This document shows, piece after piece, positions 1 through 8,086 of a stretch of 64,000 bases of DNA. Position 1 is the first letter of the stretch. The number at the start of each line of letters is the position of its first letter. This DNA comes from Grimontia hollisae CIP 101886 (lineage in GTDB: Bacteria > Pseudomonadota > Gammaproteobacteria > Enterobacterales > Vibrionaceae). Location: contig NZ_ADAQ01000013.1 of the NCBI RefSeq assembly GCF_000176515.1, positions 211,361 to 275,360 on the forward strand. Direction: 5' to 3'. A program made the position numbers and the translations under genes. Under the pieces are notes generated by a model that saw nothing but the letters and a program-made list of their open reading frames with translations, was not told where the DNA came from and ran no database searches.

Positions 1-732
1 GATACCGAGATGCAAAAGCGCATGATAGATGCGCTACAAACCTACTGGCCGAATATCCCTGTGCTGGGAGAAGAACAATCCCAAAGCCTGCAGCTGTCGA
101 TTTTTAATGCGGATAAACAGCCCTTCTGGGTGCTCGATCCCATCGATGGTACGAGTAATTTTGCCTTTGGTATTCCTTACTTCTGTACCTCACTGTCACT
201 GGTTTATAAGGGAGAAATCTGTATTGGTATGGTGTATGACCCTGTTCGCGATGAGTGCTTTTATGCGGCAGAGGGTCACGGCGCATTTCTCAATGGCACT
301 ATACTCGATTGCACTGACTTGAAAGCGCCAGCCAACCTGAAAAGTGCGATGGCGCTTGTCGATTTTAAGCGGCTGCCAGATGAAATAGCGTCAAACCTCG
401 TTGTGCAGCAACCCTACCGTTCACAACGCAGTTTCGGTGCCAGCGCATTGGATTGGTGCTGGATTGCAGCCAACCGTTGTCAGTTATACCTACACGGTAA
501 CCAGAAGCTTTGGGATTACACCGCAGGGTGTCTGATATTGAAAGAAGCCGGAGGCATGTCAGGCACATTCTGTGGTCAGCCGATATTTGATAACACCATG
601 GAGGCCCAGACCGTGGTGGCCGCCTCGCACCCTGCGCTTTATACCCAATGGCGGGATTGGCTCGAACCTTATTTTCCAGTCACTACGCAGTCTGACCAGG
701 CAAGTACTGTTCGCTTTTTCGACCCTGGATAG
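1..732 (+). CDS. Inositol monophosphatase family protein (5' end cut by window)
   Basis: This belongs to the Mg-dependent, Li-sensitive inositol monophosphatase/CysQ/fructose-bisphosphatase fold, which hydrolyses a small phosphate ester. The visible part has the metal-binding GEE motif, the signature DPIDGTSNF, and the C-terminal WDYTAG motif, so all three active-site blocks are present. The reading frame is open to base 1 (D-T-E precede the first Met at 10), and these residues fit the region normally just before this point in the family, so the true start lies upstream and the gene is partial. The substrate cannot be told from sequence; inositol phosphate, PAP or a histidinol-phosphate-like compound are all possible. 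It lies 142 bp upstream of hoxF on the same strand, with no obvious functional link to the hydrogenase genes. Confidence 0.85.
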   Translation, partial: DTEMQKRMIDALQTYWPNIPVLGEEQSQSLQLSIFNADKQPFWVLDPIDGTSNFAFGIPYFCTSLSLVYKGEICIGMVYDPVRDECFYAAEGHGAFLNGTILDCTDLKAPANLKSAMALVDFKRLPDEIASNLVVQQPYRSQRSFGASALDWCWIAANRCQLYLHGNQKLWDYTAGCLILKEAGGMSGTFCGQPIFDNTMEAQTVVAASHPALYTQWRDWLEPYFPVTTQSDQASTVRFFDPG

Positions 733-874
733 GGCCAATCGCACCTCATAACCACAATAACAAACACGGAATAAGCCCGAAATGCATTGGGTAGGGGATG
801 CCTTGCCCAGAATCCGCTCACGCTGACGTTGTAGACCTTACGCAGCATCAGGAAGAAGCATAAAGGAGTAAGCA

Positions 875-2704
875 ATGAGCAATAACGTAGATGCCATCAT
901 GGCTCGTTATCTGCATCGCCGGGAACGGCTGTTAGACATGCTGATAGCGCTACAGGAAACGGAGGGATACATCTCGGATTCATCCGTGAATGTCCTCGCA
1001 TCTGGCCTGAACCTTTCACCACTGGATGTCAGGGAGACCATTTCTTTCTACCATTTTCTCCATGACCAGCCAGCCGGAAAGCACACCATTTATCTCGCGG
1101 ACACGGTGATAGCCCGGATGAAAGGTTATGAAGAGGTCAAAGCCGCACTGGAAGAAGCGATAGGCTGTGCGTTTGGTGAAGTGACCGAAAACGGCGAGTT
1201 TGGCCTTTATGATACCCAATGTATTGGCTTGTCGGATCAGGAACCCGCAATGCTGGTCGATGGTATTCCTTTTACCCATCTTACGCCGGACAAAGTCCAA
1301 ACTCTTGTTGTCGCATTGAAAGCCGGAGTCTCTCCGCAGGCTCTGGCCAATCCCAAAGGACATTCAACCCAAGATAAAGCGTATTTGAATGCCATTCTGG
1401 CATCTCATGTTCGTCAATCAGGCCCGATATTTTTTGGCGATCCGGTCGATGTTGAACGTGTTATACGTGACGCTGTCACATTAGTTCCAATGGAAGTTAT
1501 CGATGCAACCAGCACCTCAAAGCTACGTGGGCGCGGGGGTGCAGGGTTTTCAGCAGGATTGAAATGGCGACTGTGCCATGATGCCGCTGGCGACACCAAA
1601 TACGTTATCTGCAATGCCGATGAAGGGGAACCAGGCACCTTTAAAGACCGAGTGATATTGACAGAAAGCCCGGAGCAGGTGTTTGCGGGCATGATCATCG
1701 CCGGTTACGCCATCGGTGCGCGGGAAGGGATCCTCTATCTCCGTTATGAGTACCGTTACCTGGTTGACTATCTTGAGAAAACGCTCAATTCACTCAGGGA
1801 ACGCAACCTTCTGGGGGCCAAGATTGGCGGTAACGACAAGTTCAGTTTTGATATCCGGATCCAACTCGGTGCCGGCGCATACATTTGTGGTGACGAGTCG
1901 GCGTTGATTGAGTCCTGCGAAGGGAAACGTGGCACGCCGAGAGTAAAACCGCCTTTCCCCGTGCACCAGGGGTTTATGGGCTGCCCGACAGCGGTAAATA
2001 ACGTGGAAACTCTGGCAAACGTGGCAAGGATCTTTGAAAAAGGGGCGCGTTGGTATGAATCCATGGGCACGGCAGAATCTGCGGGTACACGGCTTATCAG
2101 CGTTTCCGGTGATGTCGAAAAACCGGGTATCTATGAAATCGAATGGGGGATCAGCCTCAAAGATGTGCTGGAGCTTGTCGGGGCTCGAAACCCCAGAGTG
2201 GCACAAATCAGTGGGCCATCCGGTGAATGTGTCTCGGCAGCAAAAGACGGCAACCGCGTGTTTTCCTACAAAGATCTTTCCTGTAATGGCTCGTTGATGG
2301 TGTTCAGCTATGAACGCAATCTGCTGGAAATCGTCAGGCGCTTCATCCACTTCTTCATGGAAGAGTCCTGCGGCATCTGTACACCTTGTCGGGCGGGGAA
2401 TGTCGAGCTCTACAACAAAGTATCCCTCATCATCGAAGGGCGTGCGGTTGAGCAGGATCTGGATGAGATCGTTGAGTGGGCTAACATCATCCGTGGCTCA
2501 AGCCGTTGTGGTCTTGGTACCACGTCTCCCAAGCCTATTATCACGTCAATGCAGGCTTTTCCCGAAGAATACAAGCAGAAGCTGGTTACACAGCATGGGC
2601 CGCTATTGGCATCTTTTGACCTGAATGCGGCACTGCATGAATTTACGGTCGCGACGGAAACCCTTCTGGGAGAAGGTTCCCATACTGCGGAGGTATCGAA
2701 ATGA
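875..2704 (+). CDS. hoxF: NAD-reducing [NiFe]-hydrogenase diaphorase subunit HoxF
   Basis: HoxF is the NAD(H)- and FMN-binding subunit of the cytoplasmic bidirectional (group 3d) hydrogenase, passing electrons between NAD and the HoxYH module. The 609-aa protein is a NuoE-NuoF fusion as in Cupriavidus eutropha. Residues 1-170 are the NuoE-like thioredoxin fold. The NuoF part carries the glycine-rich GRGGAGFSAG at about 219-228, CNADEGEPGTF starting at 246, GAGAYICGDESAL, and 4Fe-4S ligands C499, C502, C505 and C545. The NuoE-like part has only two cysteines (C98, C116) where NuoE uses four, so its 2Fe-2S cluster is doubtful. The start has a good ribosome site (AAAGGAG). Its stop overlaps the hoxU start by 4 bp. 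No clear sigma-54 promoter was found upstream. Confidence 0.96.
   Translation: MSNNVDAIMARYLHRRERLLDMLIALQETEGYISDSSVNVLASGLNLSPLDVRETISFYHFLHDQPAGKHTIYLADTVIARMKGYEEVKAALEEAIGCAFGEVTENGEFGLYDTQCIGLSDQEPAMLVDGIPFTHLTPDKVQTLVVALKAGVSPQALANPKGHSTQDKAYLNAILASHVRQSGPIFFGDPVDVERVIRDAVTLVPMEVIDATSTSKLRGRGGAGFSAGLKWRLCHDAAGDTKYVICNADEGEPGTFKDRVILTESPEQVFAGMIIAGYAIGAREGILYLRYEYRYLVDYLEKTLNSLRERNLLGAKIGGNDKFSFDIRIQLGAGAYICGDESALIESCEGKRGTPRVKPPFPVHQGFMGCPTAVNNVETLANVARIFEKGARWYESMGTAESAGTRLISVSGDVEKPGIYEIEWGISLKDVLELVGARNPRVAQISGPSGECVSAAKDGNRVFSYKDLSCNGSLMVFSYERNLLEIVRRFIHFFMEESCGICTPCRAGNVELYNKVSLIIEGRAVEQDLDEIVEWANIIRGSSRCGLGTTSPKPIITSMQAFPEEYKQKLVTQHGPLLASFDLNAALHEFTVATETLLGEGSHTAEVSK
1467..1479. 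other. matS site (MatP binding)
   Basis: GTGACGCTGTCAC is a perfect match to the 13-bp matS consensus GTGACRNYGTCAC. Inside hoxF, on the left side of dif. Confidence 0.85.
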
Positions 2705-3402
2705 GTATTACGTTAACCATTGATGGAAAGGAAGTCACCGCAAAAGAGAACCAGATGCTGGTGGATGTGGCTGCGGATAACGGGGTGTATATCCCCACGC
2801 TGTGTTACCAGCGTGGAAAGCCTTGTTTGGGAACCTGCCGTGTCTGCACCTGTAAGGTAAATGGAAACAATGCGGCGGCGTGTACTGTGCCAGTTTCTGA
2901 CGGCATGGAGGTGGAAGTCGATGAACCTGAAACCAAAAATATTCGCAAGGCATTGATTGAGATGCTGTTTGTGGAAGGCAAACATAACTGCCCAAGTTGC
3001 GAAAAAAGCGGTCGTTGCGATCTCCAGGCGGTGGGCTATGAAGCCGGCATGATGGTTTCCCGCTTCCCATATCGTTTCCCGGTAACGGAGGCCGACTTCC
3101 GGTCAGAAAAAATCTGGCTGGAGCGTGACAGGTGTATTTTCTGCCAGCGCTGTGTGGAGTTTGTCCGGGATGAACAAACCGGACAGAAAATTTTCAACAT
3201 TAACGGACGTGGCGCGAAAGCCCGCATTGAGATTGATGTTGTGTTGGCTGACAGGATGAGCGACGAACAGGTGACGGAAGCGATGACGCTTTGCCCCGTC
3301 GGCTGCATTTTGAAAAAAGCCGTGGGATTTGATGCGCCAATTGGACGACGCAAGTTCGATATTGCGTCAGTACGTGACCGTGTAACAGGGAGGGACACCT
3401 AA
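2701..3402 (+). CDS. hoxU: NAD-reducing hydrogenase iron-sulfur subunit HoxU
   Basis: HoxU is the electron-transfer subunit of the diaphorase module, related to the N-terminal third of NuoG. The 233-aa protein has a plant-type 2Fe-2S domain with C35, C46, C49 and C61, then the His-Cys3 4Fe-4S site (HNCPSCEKSGRC, about 95-106), then a C-x2-C-x2-C-type cluster in RDRCIFCQRC and a late CPVGC motif. The order and spacing match the Cupriavidus eutropha protein. It wires FMN in HoxF to the HoxY cluster. It is translationally coupled to both neighbours: 4 bp overlap with hoxF and 1 bp with hoxY. Confidence 0.96.
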   Translation: MSITLTIDGKEVTAKENQMLVDVAADNGVYIPTLCYQRGKPCLGTCRVCTCKVNGNNAAACTVPVSDGMEVEVDEPETKNIRKALIEMLFVEGKHNCPSCEKSGRCDLQAVGYEAGMMVSRFPYRFPVTEADFRSEKIWLERDRCIFCQRCVEFVRDEQTGQKIFNINGRGAKARIEIDVVLADRMSDEQVTEAMTLCPVGCILKKAVGFDAPIGRRKFDIASVRDRVTGRDT

Positions 3403-4034
3403 TGAGTTTGAGTTCAATGGATGGTCAACGCCTATTTTCCCACGAATTGCCACGCACGCCACTGGATCGCGACACCGAGCAATTACGGGAAGGAAAAATC
3501 AAAGTGGCCATGATAGGCCTTTGCGGCTGTTGGGGCTGCACTCTGTCATTTCTCGACATGGATGAACGTATTCTTGGGTTGTTGGACAAAGTCACCATCA
3601 CCCGATCGTCTATCACCGATGTAAAACGGATCCCGGAACGCTGCACCATCGGCTTTATTGAAGGGGGGGTTGCCAATGATGAAAACATTGAAACGCTGGA
3701 GCACTTCCGTGAGAACTGCGACATCCTGATTTCTGTCGGGGCCTGTGCCGTTTGGGGAGGGGTTCCAGCCATGCGAAATCAGGTGTCCCTGACTGAGTGT
3801 CTGGATGAAGCCTACATATCGTCAGTCACACGTCCAGCCGGCTCTGACAATGTCATTCCCCATGTTGACGTTCCCAAAATCACCACCAAAGTATATCCCG
3901 CCCATGAAGTCGTGAAGATGGACTATTTCATTCCCGGCTGCCCACCGGATGGGGATGCGATTTTCAAGGTGCTGGATGACTTGGTGAATGGACGCGAGGT
4001 GGACTTGCCAACCTCGGTTAACCGATACGATTAA
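3402..4034 (+). CDS. hoxY: NAD-reducing hydrogenase small subunit HoxY
   Basis: HoxY is the small hydrogenase subunit that carries the proximal 4Fe-4S cluster next to the NiFe site; in the Cupriavidus enzyme it also binds a second FMN. The 210-aa protein lacks a Tat signal, in keeping with a cytoplasmic enzyme. Cluster motifs are GLCGCWGC (cysteines 41, 43, 46), SVGACAVWGG and IPGCPPDGD. The protein ends in NRYD, like the Cupriavidus homologue as I recall it. It overlaps hoxU by one base (TAATG) and lies 11 bp before hoxH. Confidence 0.96.
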   Translation: MSLSSMDGQRLFSHELPRTPLDRDTEQLREGKIKVAMIGLCGCWGCTLSFLDMDERILGLLDKVTITRSSITDVKRIPERCTIGFIEGGVANDENIETLEHFRENCDILISVGACAVWGGVPAMRNQVSLTECLDEAYISSVTRPAGSDNVIPHVDVPKITTKVYPAHEVVKMDYFIPGCPPDGDAIFKVLDDLVNGREVDLPTSVNRYD

Positions 4035-4045
4035 GGAAAAAGATC

Positions 4046-5512
4046 ATGAGTAAAACATTGGTCATTGACCCGGTTACACGGATAGAAGGACATGGCAAAG
4101 TCACACTGCAACTGGACGACAACAACCGGGTGACCGACGCCAGGTTGCAGGTTATCGAGTTTCGTGGGTTTGAGCGCTTTATTCAGGGGCACCCTTACTG
4201 GGAAGCGCCCATGTTGTTGCAACGTATTTGTGGCATTTGCTTTGTCAGTCACCACCTTTGTGGGGCAAAAGCGCTGGATGACATGGTCGGCGTAGGGTTA
4301 AAAGACGGCATTCAAATGCTGCCTACACCGGAGAAAATCCGGCGTCTGGGTCACTATGCCCAGCAGCTTCAATCCCATGTCACCGCGTATTTCTACCTGA
4401 TTGCACCGGAAATGGTGTTTGGTATTGAGTCTGCGCCAGAGAAGCGAAACATTTTGGGGCTTGCGGAAGCCAACCCTGAATTGGTGAAGCGTGTTATCCA
4501 GCTTCGCAAATGGGGGCAGGAACTGATTGTTTCGGTGCTCGGTAAGCGTATGCACGGCATCAGCTCAGTGCCAGGTGGTGTAAACAACAATCTCAGTATT
4601 GCAGAACGCGATAAGTTCCTGAAAGGCAACGATGACCTGCTTTCCATTGATGAAGTCATCGATTATGCCCAGGATGCCCTGAACCTGTTTTATGACTACC
4701 ACGAGAAGCATCGTGACGAAATCGATAATTTTGGTGTCGTGAACGCACTGGATATGTGTCTGGTCGATGAAAACGGCGATGTGGATTATTACCACGGCAA
4801 AATACGCATCGTAGACGAAAACAAGCAAATCGTGCTGGAAACCGATTACCACGATTATCTTGATCATTTTGCCGAAGCGACAGAAGCATGGAGCTACATG
4901 AAATTCCCTTACCTGAAAGCCTTGGGGAGGGAGGCTGGCTCAGTGCGTGTAGGCCCGCTGGCCCGTTTGAATGTGACCCGCCGCTACAACACCCCTCTGG
5001 CACAGGAAGCCCTCGAACGTTTCCACGATTACACCAAAGGCAAGGCGAACAACATGACCCTGCACACTAACTGGGCACGGGCGATAGAAATCCTCCATTC
5101 CGCAGAACTGATCAAAGAACTGTTAAACGACCCGGATCTTCAAGGTCAAAATCTGATCATCACGCCAGAGAAAAGCGCGTGGACAGGCGAGGGGGTTGGT
5201 GTGGTGGAAGCGCCGCGCGGCACGCTTTTACATCATTACCGGGCAGACGAAGCAGGCAACATGACGTTTGCCAATCTGATCGTTTCAACCACCCAGAACA
5301 ACAAGGTGATAAACCGCACTGTGCAATCTGTCGCGCAAGACTGGATTTCAGGCAAAGCGGAGATCACCGAAGGCATGATGAATGCGATAGAAGTGGGGAT
5401 TCGTGCTTACGACCCTTGTCTGAGTTGCGCTACCCATGCCATGGGACAGATGCCGCTGCATATTTCTTTGCTCGATGCTAAAGGACGCGTGCTCGATGAA
5501 AAATTCAGATAA
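4046..5512 (+). CDS. hoxH: NAD-reducing hydrogenase large subunit HoxH
   Basis: HoxH is the catalytic subunit that holds the NiFe(CN)2CO centre. The 488-aa protein has the N-terminal ligand motif RICGIC (C62, C65) and the C-terminal motif DPCLSCATH (C458, C461, H464). Twenty-four residues follow H464; this is the peptide that the HoxW protease removes after nickel insertion in this family. There is no signal peptide. The ribosome site AAGGAAAAAG precedes the ATG. The gene ends within hoxW, which starts 17 bp before the hoxH stop, so the two are coupled. A perfect matS site (5721-5733) lies just beyond, inside hoxW. Confidence 0.97.
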   Translation: MSKTLVIDPVTRIEGHGKVTLQLDDNNRVTDARLQVIEFRGFERFIQGHPYWEAPMLLQRICGICFVSHHLCGAKALDDMVGVGLKDGIQMLPTPEKIRRLGHYAQQLQSHVTAYFYLIAPEMVFGIESAPEKRNILGLAEANPELVKRVIQLRKWGQELIVSVLGKRMHGISSVPGGVNNNLSIAERDKFLKGNDDLLSIDEVIDYAQDALNLFYDYHEKHRDEIDNFGVVNALDMCLVDENGDVDYYHGKIRIVDENKQIVLETDYHDYLDHFAEATEAWSYMKFPYLKALGREAGSVRVGPLARLNVTRRYNTPLAQEALERFHDYTKGKANNMTLHTNWARAIEILHSAELIKELLNDPDLQGQNLIITPEKSAWTGEGVGVVEAPRGTLLHHYRADEAGNMTFANLIVSTTQNNKVINRTVQSVAQDWISGKAEITEGMMNAIEVGIRAYDPCLSCATHAMGQMPLHISLLDAKGRVLDEKFR

Positions 5513-6047
5513 GCCTCTCCATTTGCACGACTTCGGCCTGATCTATGGCATTGGTAATGTGGGTAGGGAAGATGATGGCTTGGGCTGGGCATTTATTGAT
5601 GCCATCGAAGCCTTGGGAGAGACTGACGCCAAATTGGTACGGCACTACCAACTGTTTTTTGAAGATGTGGATCTTATCCGCCGTCATCAACGGGTGTTGT
5701 TTGTTGATGCCACTAAGAGTGTGACAACGTCACAGTTCAAAGTGGAACGGGTGGAACCACGGCTTGATGACAGCTTTACATCCCATGCTATCTCGGTACA
5801 GTCCATTGTCGCCATGTGCCAACAGTGCTATCAGGCCTTTCCAGATGTCTGGTTACTGACAATAAAAGGCACGCAGTGGGATTTGTCTCTCGGATTGACG
5901 CCAGAGGCTGACAACAATCTCAAACTGGCACTGTCGAGCGTTTTGTCTGAGGGCATCGTTGAAACCCCGTACAGTGCGACAGCCTCCTCAAATGCTATCG
6001 ACTCGCCGATGACCAAATCTATTGAATGCACAAGGATAACGACATGA
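5496..6047 (+). CDS. hoxW: Hydrogenase maturation endopeptidase HoxW
   Basis: This is an M52-family nickel-dependent endopeptidase that cuts the C-terminal extension from HoxH once nickel is in place. The 183-aa protein starts with the family motif GIGNVGREDDGLG (first metal-binding acid region), has a second acidic site in LFVDATKS, and a histidine in SHAISVQSI. The open frame extends 20 codons further upstream, but the ATG at 5496 has an AAGGA ribosome site at a workable distance, and the upstream residues have no family similarity, so I chose 5496. It overlaps hoxH by 17 bp and hoxI by 4 bp. A later part of the gene carries the matS sequence. Confidence 0.9.
   Translation: MKNSDKPLHLHDFGLIYGIGNVGREDDGLGWAFIDAIEALGETDAKLVRHYQLFFEDVDLIRRHQRVLFVDATKSVTTSQFKVERVEPRLDDSFTSHAISVQSIVAMCQQCYQAFPDVWLLTIKGTQWDLSLGLTPEADNNLKLALSSVLSEGIVETPYSATASSNAIDSPMTKSIECTRITT
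5721..5733. other. matS site (MatP binding)
   Basis: GTGACAACGTCAC, a perfect matS match. Inside hoxW, left of dif. Confidence 0.87.
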
Positions 6048-6547
6048 ACAAACCCGACCAAACAAACATCGTCCGCCTGATCATGGAAGCGCCGATTGGA
6101 CAATATATCGGCGAGGATGGCGCTAAGGTTCTGGCGCAGCAGGCGGCAACAGAAATCACACTGCAAGATGGTGAATTCCTTTACCGGGTTGGTGATGCTG
6201 CGAACAGCTTTTATATCGTCAACTCCGGCAGACTGGCAATGTGCCGCGAAAACAAAAATACCGGCAAGATTAACCTTCTGCACACCTTGCACCAAGGTGA
6301 TCTGATTGGCGAACTGAGTTTTATTGATGGGGAACCCCGGAGTATTTCGGTTCAGGCATTGGGTGTTTCAAGCGTGCTTTGCTTTAACCGGGAAGATATC
6401 GACCCATTGATCACTACGCACCCAACACTGGTGTTCGATTTTATGCGGGCAGTTGTGAAACGTGTTCACCATACGGTCACCGCCATTGGCCAGCAACAGG
6501 CCGAGCTTGCTGATTATATAGCCACAGGAGGTAAAGGACGCTTTTAA
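6044..6547 (+). CDS. hoxI: HoxI-like cyclic-nucleotide-binding-domain subunit
   Basis: The 167-aa protein is a single cyclic-nucleotide-binding (cNMP/CAP_ED) beta-barrel: LQDGEFLYRVGDAANSFYIVNSGRL, then GDLIGELSFIDGEPRSISVQALG. There is no DNA-binding helix-turn-helix, so it is not a CRP-type regulator. In Cupriavidus eutropha the gene after hoxW, hoxI, encodes such a domain; two copies join the HoxFUYH complex and give an NADPH-responsive site. Order (hoxFUYHWI), size and domain agree, so I call it HoxI. The start at 6044 overlaps the hoxW stop (ATGA) and has AAGGA upstream; an ATG 18 bp earlier is less likely. It is the last gene before a strong terminator. Confidence 0.85.
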   Translation: MNKPDQTNIVRLIMEAPIGQYIGEDGAKVLAQQAATEITLQDGEFLYRVGDAANSFYIVNSGRLAMCRENKNTGKINLLHTLHQGDLIGELSFIDGEPRSISVQALGVSSVLCFNREDIDPLITTHPTLVFDFMRAVVKRVHHTVTAIGQQQAELADYIATGGKGRF

Positions 6548-6572
6548 GACAGATAGATATTGCCTTCCGGTT

Positions 6573-6608
6573 ATCCCCTCCAAGCGAAGTCGAAGAGGGG
6601 ATTTTTTT
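6573..6608 (+). terminator. Rho-independent terminator of the hox operon
   Basis: An 8-bp stem (ATCCCCTC paired with GAGGGGAT) closes a loop and runs into seven T residues at 6602-6608. It starts 25 bp after the hoxI stop and separates hoxFUYHWI from the hyp operon. Confidence 0.85.
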
Positions 6609-6784
6609 ATGCTGGGGGAGGTACATACTGATTAGTAAGTTTCCAGTAAATGAGAATTTTGGAAAATAACCTTTCAATCACTACGCATTTTGTTATCCCA
6701 TCGTATATACCTAGTTTCAATAAGGTTACTTCAGAGCCTCGTGAATACTGGCTTTACCGTTAAATTTTCCAGACTTCCAATGCT

Positions 6785-6800
6785 TGGCACACAACCTGCT
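6785..6800 (+). promoter_or_regulatory. Sigma-54 (RpoN) promoter of the hyp/hydrogenase operon
   Basis: The sequence TGGCACACAACCTGCT matches the -24/-12 consensus TGGCAC-N5-TTGCW at all key positions: GG at 6786-6787 and GC at 6798-6799, separated by exactly 10 bases. It lies about 55 bp upstream of the hypA start. The same operon encodes an NtrC-type activator with the GAFTGA loop that contacts sigma-54, which supports the call and implies positive autoregulation. Confidence 0.85.
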
Positions 6801-6853
6801 CTGATATCAGAAGAAGCAGGGGAAGATTCTTTGCATAACGAGGGAAAGGCAGT

Positions 6854-7195
6854 ATGCACGAATTGTCGATCTGCGAAAGCATTGTCACCAACTTGAAGTC
6901 ACAGGCTGAGGCTCATCAGTTTTCACGGGTGCTGACACTCCGTTTGGATATTGGACAGTTTGCTGGTGTCGAGTTGGAAGCCCTACGTTTCTGCTTTCCT
7001 GTTGTCGCAATGGGAACCTTGGCAGAAGAGGCCAAACTGGAAATTAACCTGATCCCGGGTCGTGGTTGGTGCGAAAAATGCCAGAGTGCAACGGAGATGG
7101 AAGCGCGCTATTCACCTTGCCTGAATTGTGGAAATCATGGGCTGACATTATCAGCCGGTGATGAGATGCGAATAGCCGAAGTGGAGGTCGAGTAA
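6854..7195 (+). CDS. hypA: Hydrogenase nickel incorporation protein HypA
   Basis: HypA is the nickel metallochaperone that, with HypB, delivers Ni to the hydrogenase large subunit. The 113-aa protein begins with the nickel-binding MHE motif and has a structural zinc site of two CxxC pairs (C73/C76 and C89/C92). Length is normal for the family. It is the first gene of the operon behind the sigma-54 promoter and has a GAGGGAAAGG ribosome site. Its stop overlaps the hypB start by one base. Confidence 0.97.
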   Translation: MHELSICESIVTNLKSQAEAHQFSRVLTLRLDIGQFAGVELEALRFCFPVVAMGTLAEEAKLEINLIPGRGWCEKCQSATEMEARYSPCLNCGNHGLTLSAGDEMRIAEVEVE

Positions 7196-8052
7196 TGTGT
7201 ACGATCTGTGGTTGCAGTGGCAGCAAAATTGAAAATCATCATGAACATAAACATGAGCACAAGGGGCAGCACCACCATTATGGAGAAGGTGACGCCGGTG
7301 CCCATGTTCCTGGCTTAAGTCAGTCCCGCCTGGTGAGCATCGAACAAAATATTCTGGCCCATAATGATCGCTATGCGGCAGAAAACCGGGAGCATTTCGC
7401 CTCAAATGGACAGCTGGTATTAAATCTGGTTTCCAGCCCCGGCTCCGGTAAAACGACGTTATTGGTGAATACCCTTGAGCTGTTGAAAAAAACCGTTTCC
7501 ATTGCTGTGATTGAAGGCGACCAACAAACCACCAATGATGCAGAAAGGATCCGCGCAACCGGTGTACCGGCTATTCAGGTCAATACAGGGAAAGGGTGTC
7601 ATTTGGATGCGCACATGGTAGGTCACGCAGTGAAGGATCTGGCGTTAGAAAAGCAGGGCACGTTGTTTATCGAAAACGTAGGTAATCTGGTTTGTCCGGC
7701 AGCGTTTGATCTCGGCGAGCACTGCAAGGTTGCCATCCTTTCGGTGACTGAAGGGGAAGATAAGCCACTGAAATACCCAGATATGTTTGCTGCAGCTGAA
7801 CTGGTCATCTTAAATAAAATCGATCTGCTTCCGCATCTGGCATTTGATTTGACCGCTTGCCGGGAAAACATTCTCATGGTCAATCCACAGGCTACCATCA
7901 TCGAACTTTCCGCCACGACAGGGGAAGGTGTACCGGCATGGCTGGATTGGCTTAACGCCCAGAAATCTTTGGTGCTGAAACGCCAGAAACGTAAGTTACT
8001 TGACCAAATCGAGGCGATTGAAAGCGTGCTCGCCGATGAATCGTCATCCTGA
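7195..8052 (+). CDS. hypB: Hydrogenase nickel incorporation GTPase HypB
   Basis: HypB is a SIMIBI-class GTPase that drives nickel transfer to the large subunit. The 285-aa protein starts with the high-affinity nickel motif CxxCGC (C2, C5, C7), followed by a histidine-rich stretch at about residues 15-28 that can store nickel, then the P-loop SPGSGKTT (K86), a D-x-x-T-type switch region, and the base-recognition NKID. The overlap with hypA (TAATG) and with the start region of the next gene points to tight co-translation. Both hydrogenases in the window would use it. Confidence 0.97.
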   Translation: MCTICGCSGSKIENHHEHKHEHKGQHHHYGEGDAGAHVPGLSQSRLVSIEQNILAHNDRYAAENREHFASNGQLVLNLVSSPGSGKTTLLVNTLELLKKTVSIAVIEGDQQTTNDAERIRATGVPAIQVNTGKGCHLDAHMVGHAVKDLALEKQGTLFIENVGNLVCPAAFDLGEHCKVAILSVTEGEDKPLKYPDMFAAAELVILNKIDLLPHLAFDLTACRENILMVNPQATIIELSATTGEGVPAWLDWLNAQKSLVLKRQKRKLLDQIEAIESVLADESSS

Positions 8053-8086
8053 ACCTCACATTGGCACGAAAAGAAGTGGTGGAGTG

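Larger units (their letters stand above)
6548..6853 (+). promoter_or_regulatory. Intergenic control region between hoxI and hypA
   Basis: These 306 bp hold the hox terminator at the left end and the sigma-54 promoter of the hyp operon at 6785-6800. The AT-rich stretch between them (about 6620-6780) is where activator and IHF sites would be expected in a sigma-54 system, but I could not identify a convincing operator there. A short open frame across the promoter is not supported as a gene. Confidence 0.6.

Noticed and set aside
792-806. Sigma-54-like element TAGGGGATGCCTTGC upstream of hoxF
   Set aside because: The first G of the -24 GG pair is missing, and the other GG/GC combinations nearby have 9 bases between them instead of 10. 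The octamer GGGTAGGG here is better explained as a KOPS-like site.
5436-5495. Upstream extension of hoxW
   Set aside because: These 20 codons overlap hoxH further, encode a cysteine-rich stretch without family similarity, and the ATG at 5496 has its own AAGGA site.
6690-6896. 68-codon ORF across the hypA promoter
   Set aside because: It covers the sigma-54 element and runs into hypA in another frame; no ribosome site or family resemblance.
8064-8079. TGGCACG upstream of the hoxA gene, possible second sigma-54 promoter
   Set aside because: There is no GC at the -12 position; only half the element is present.
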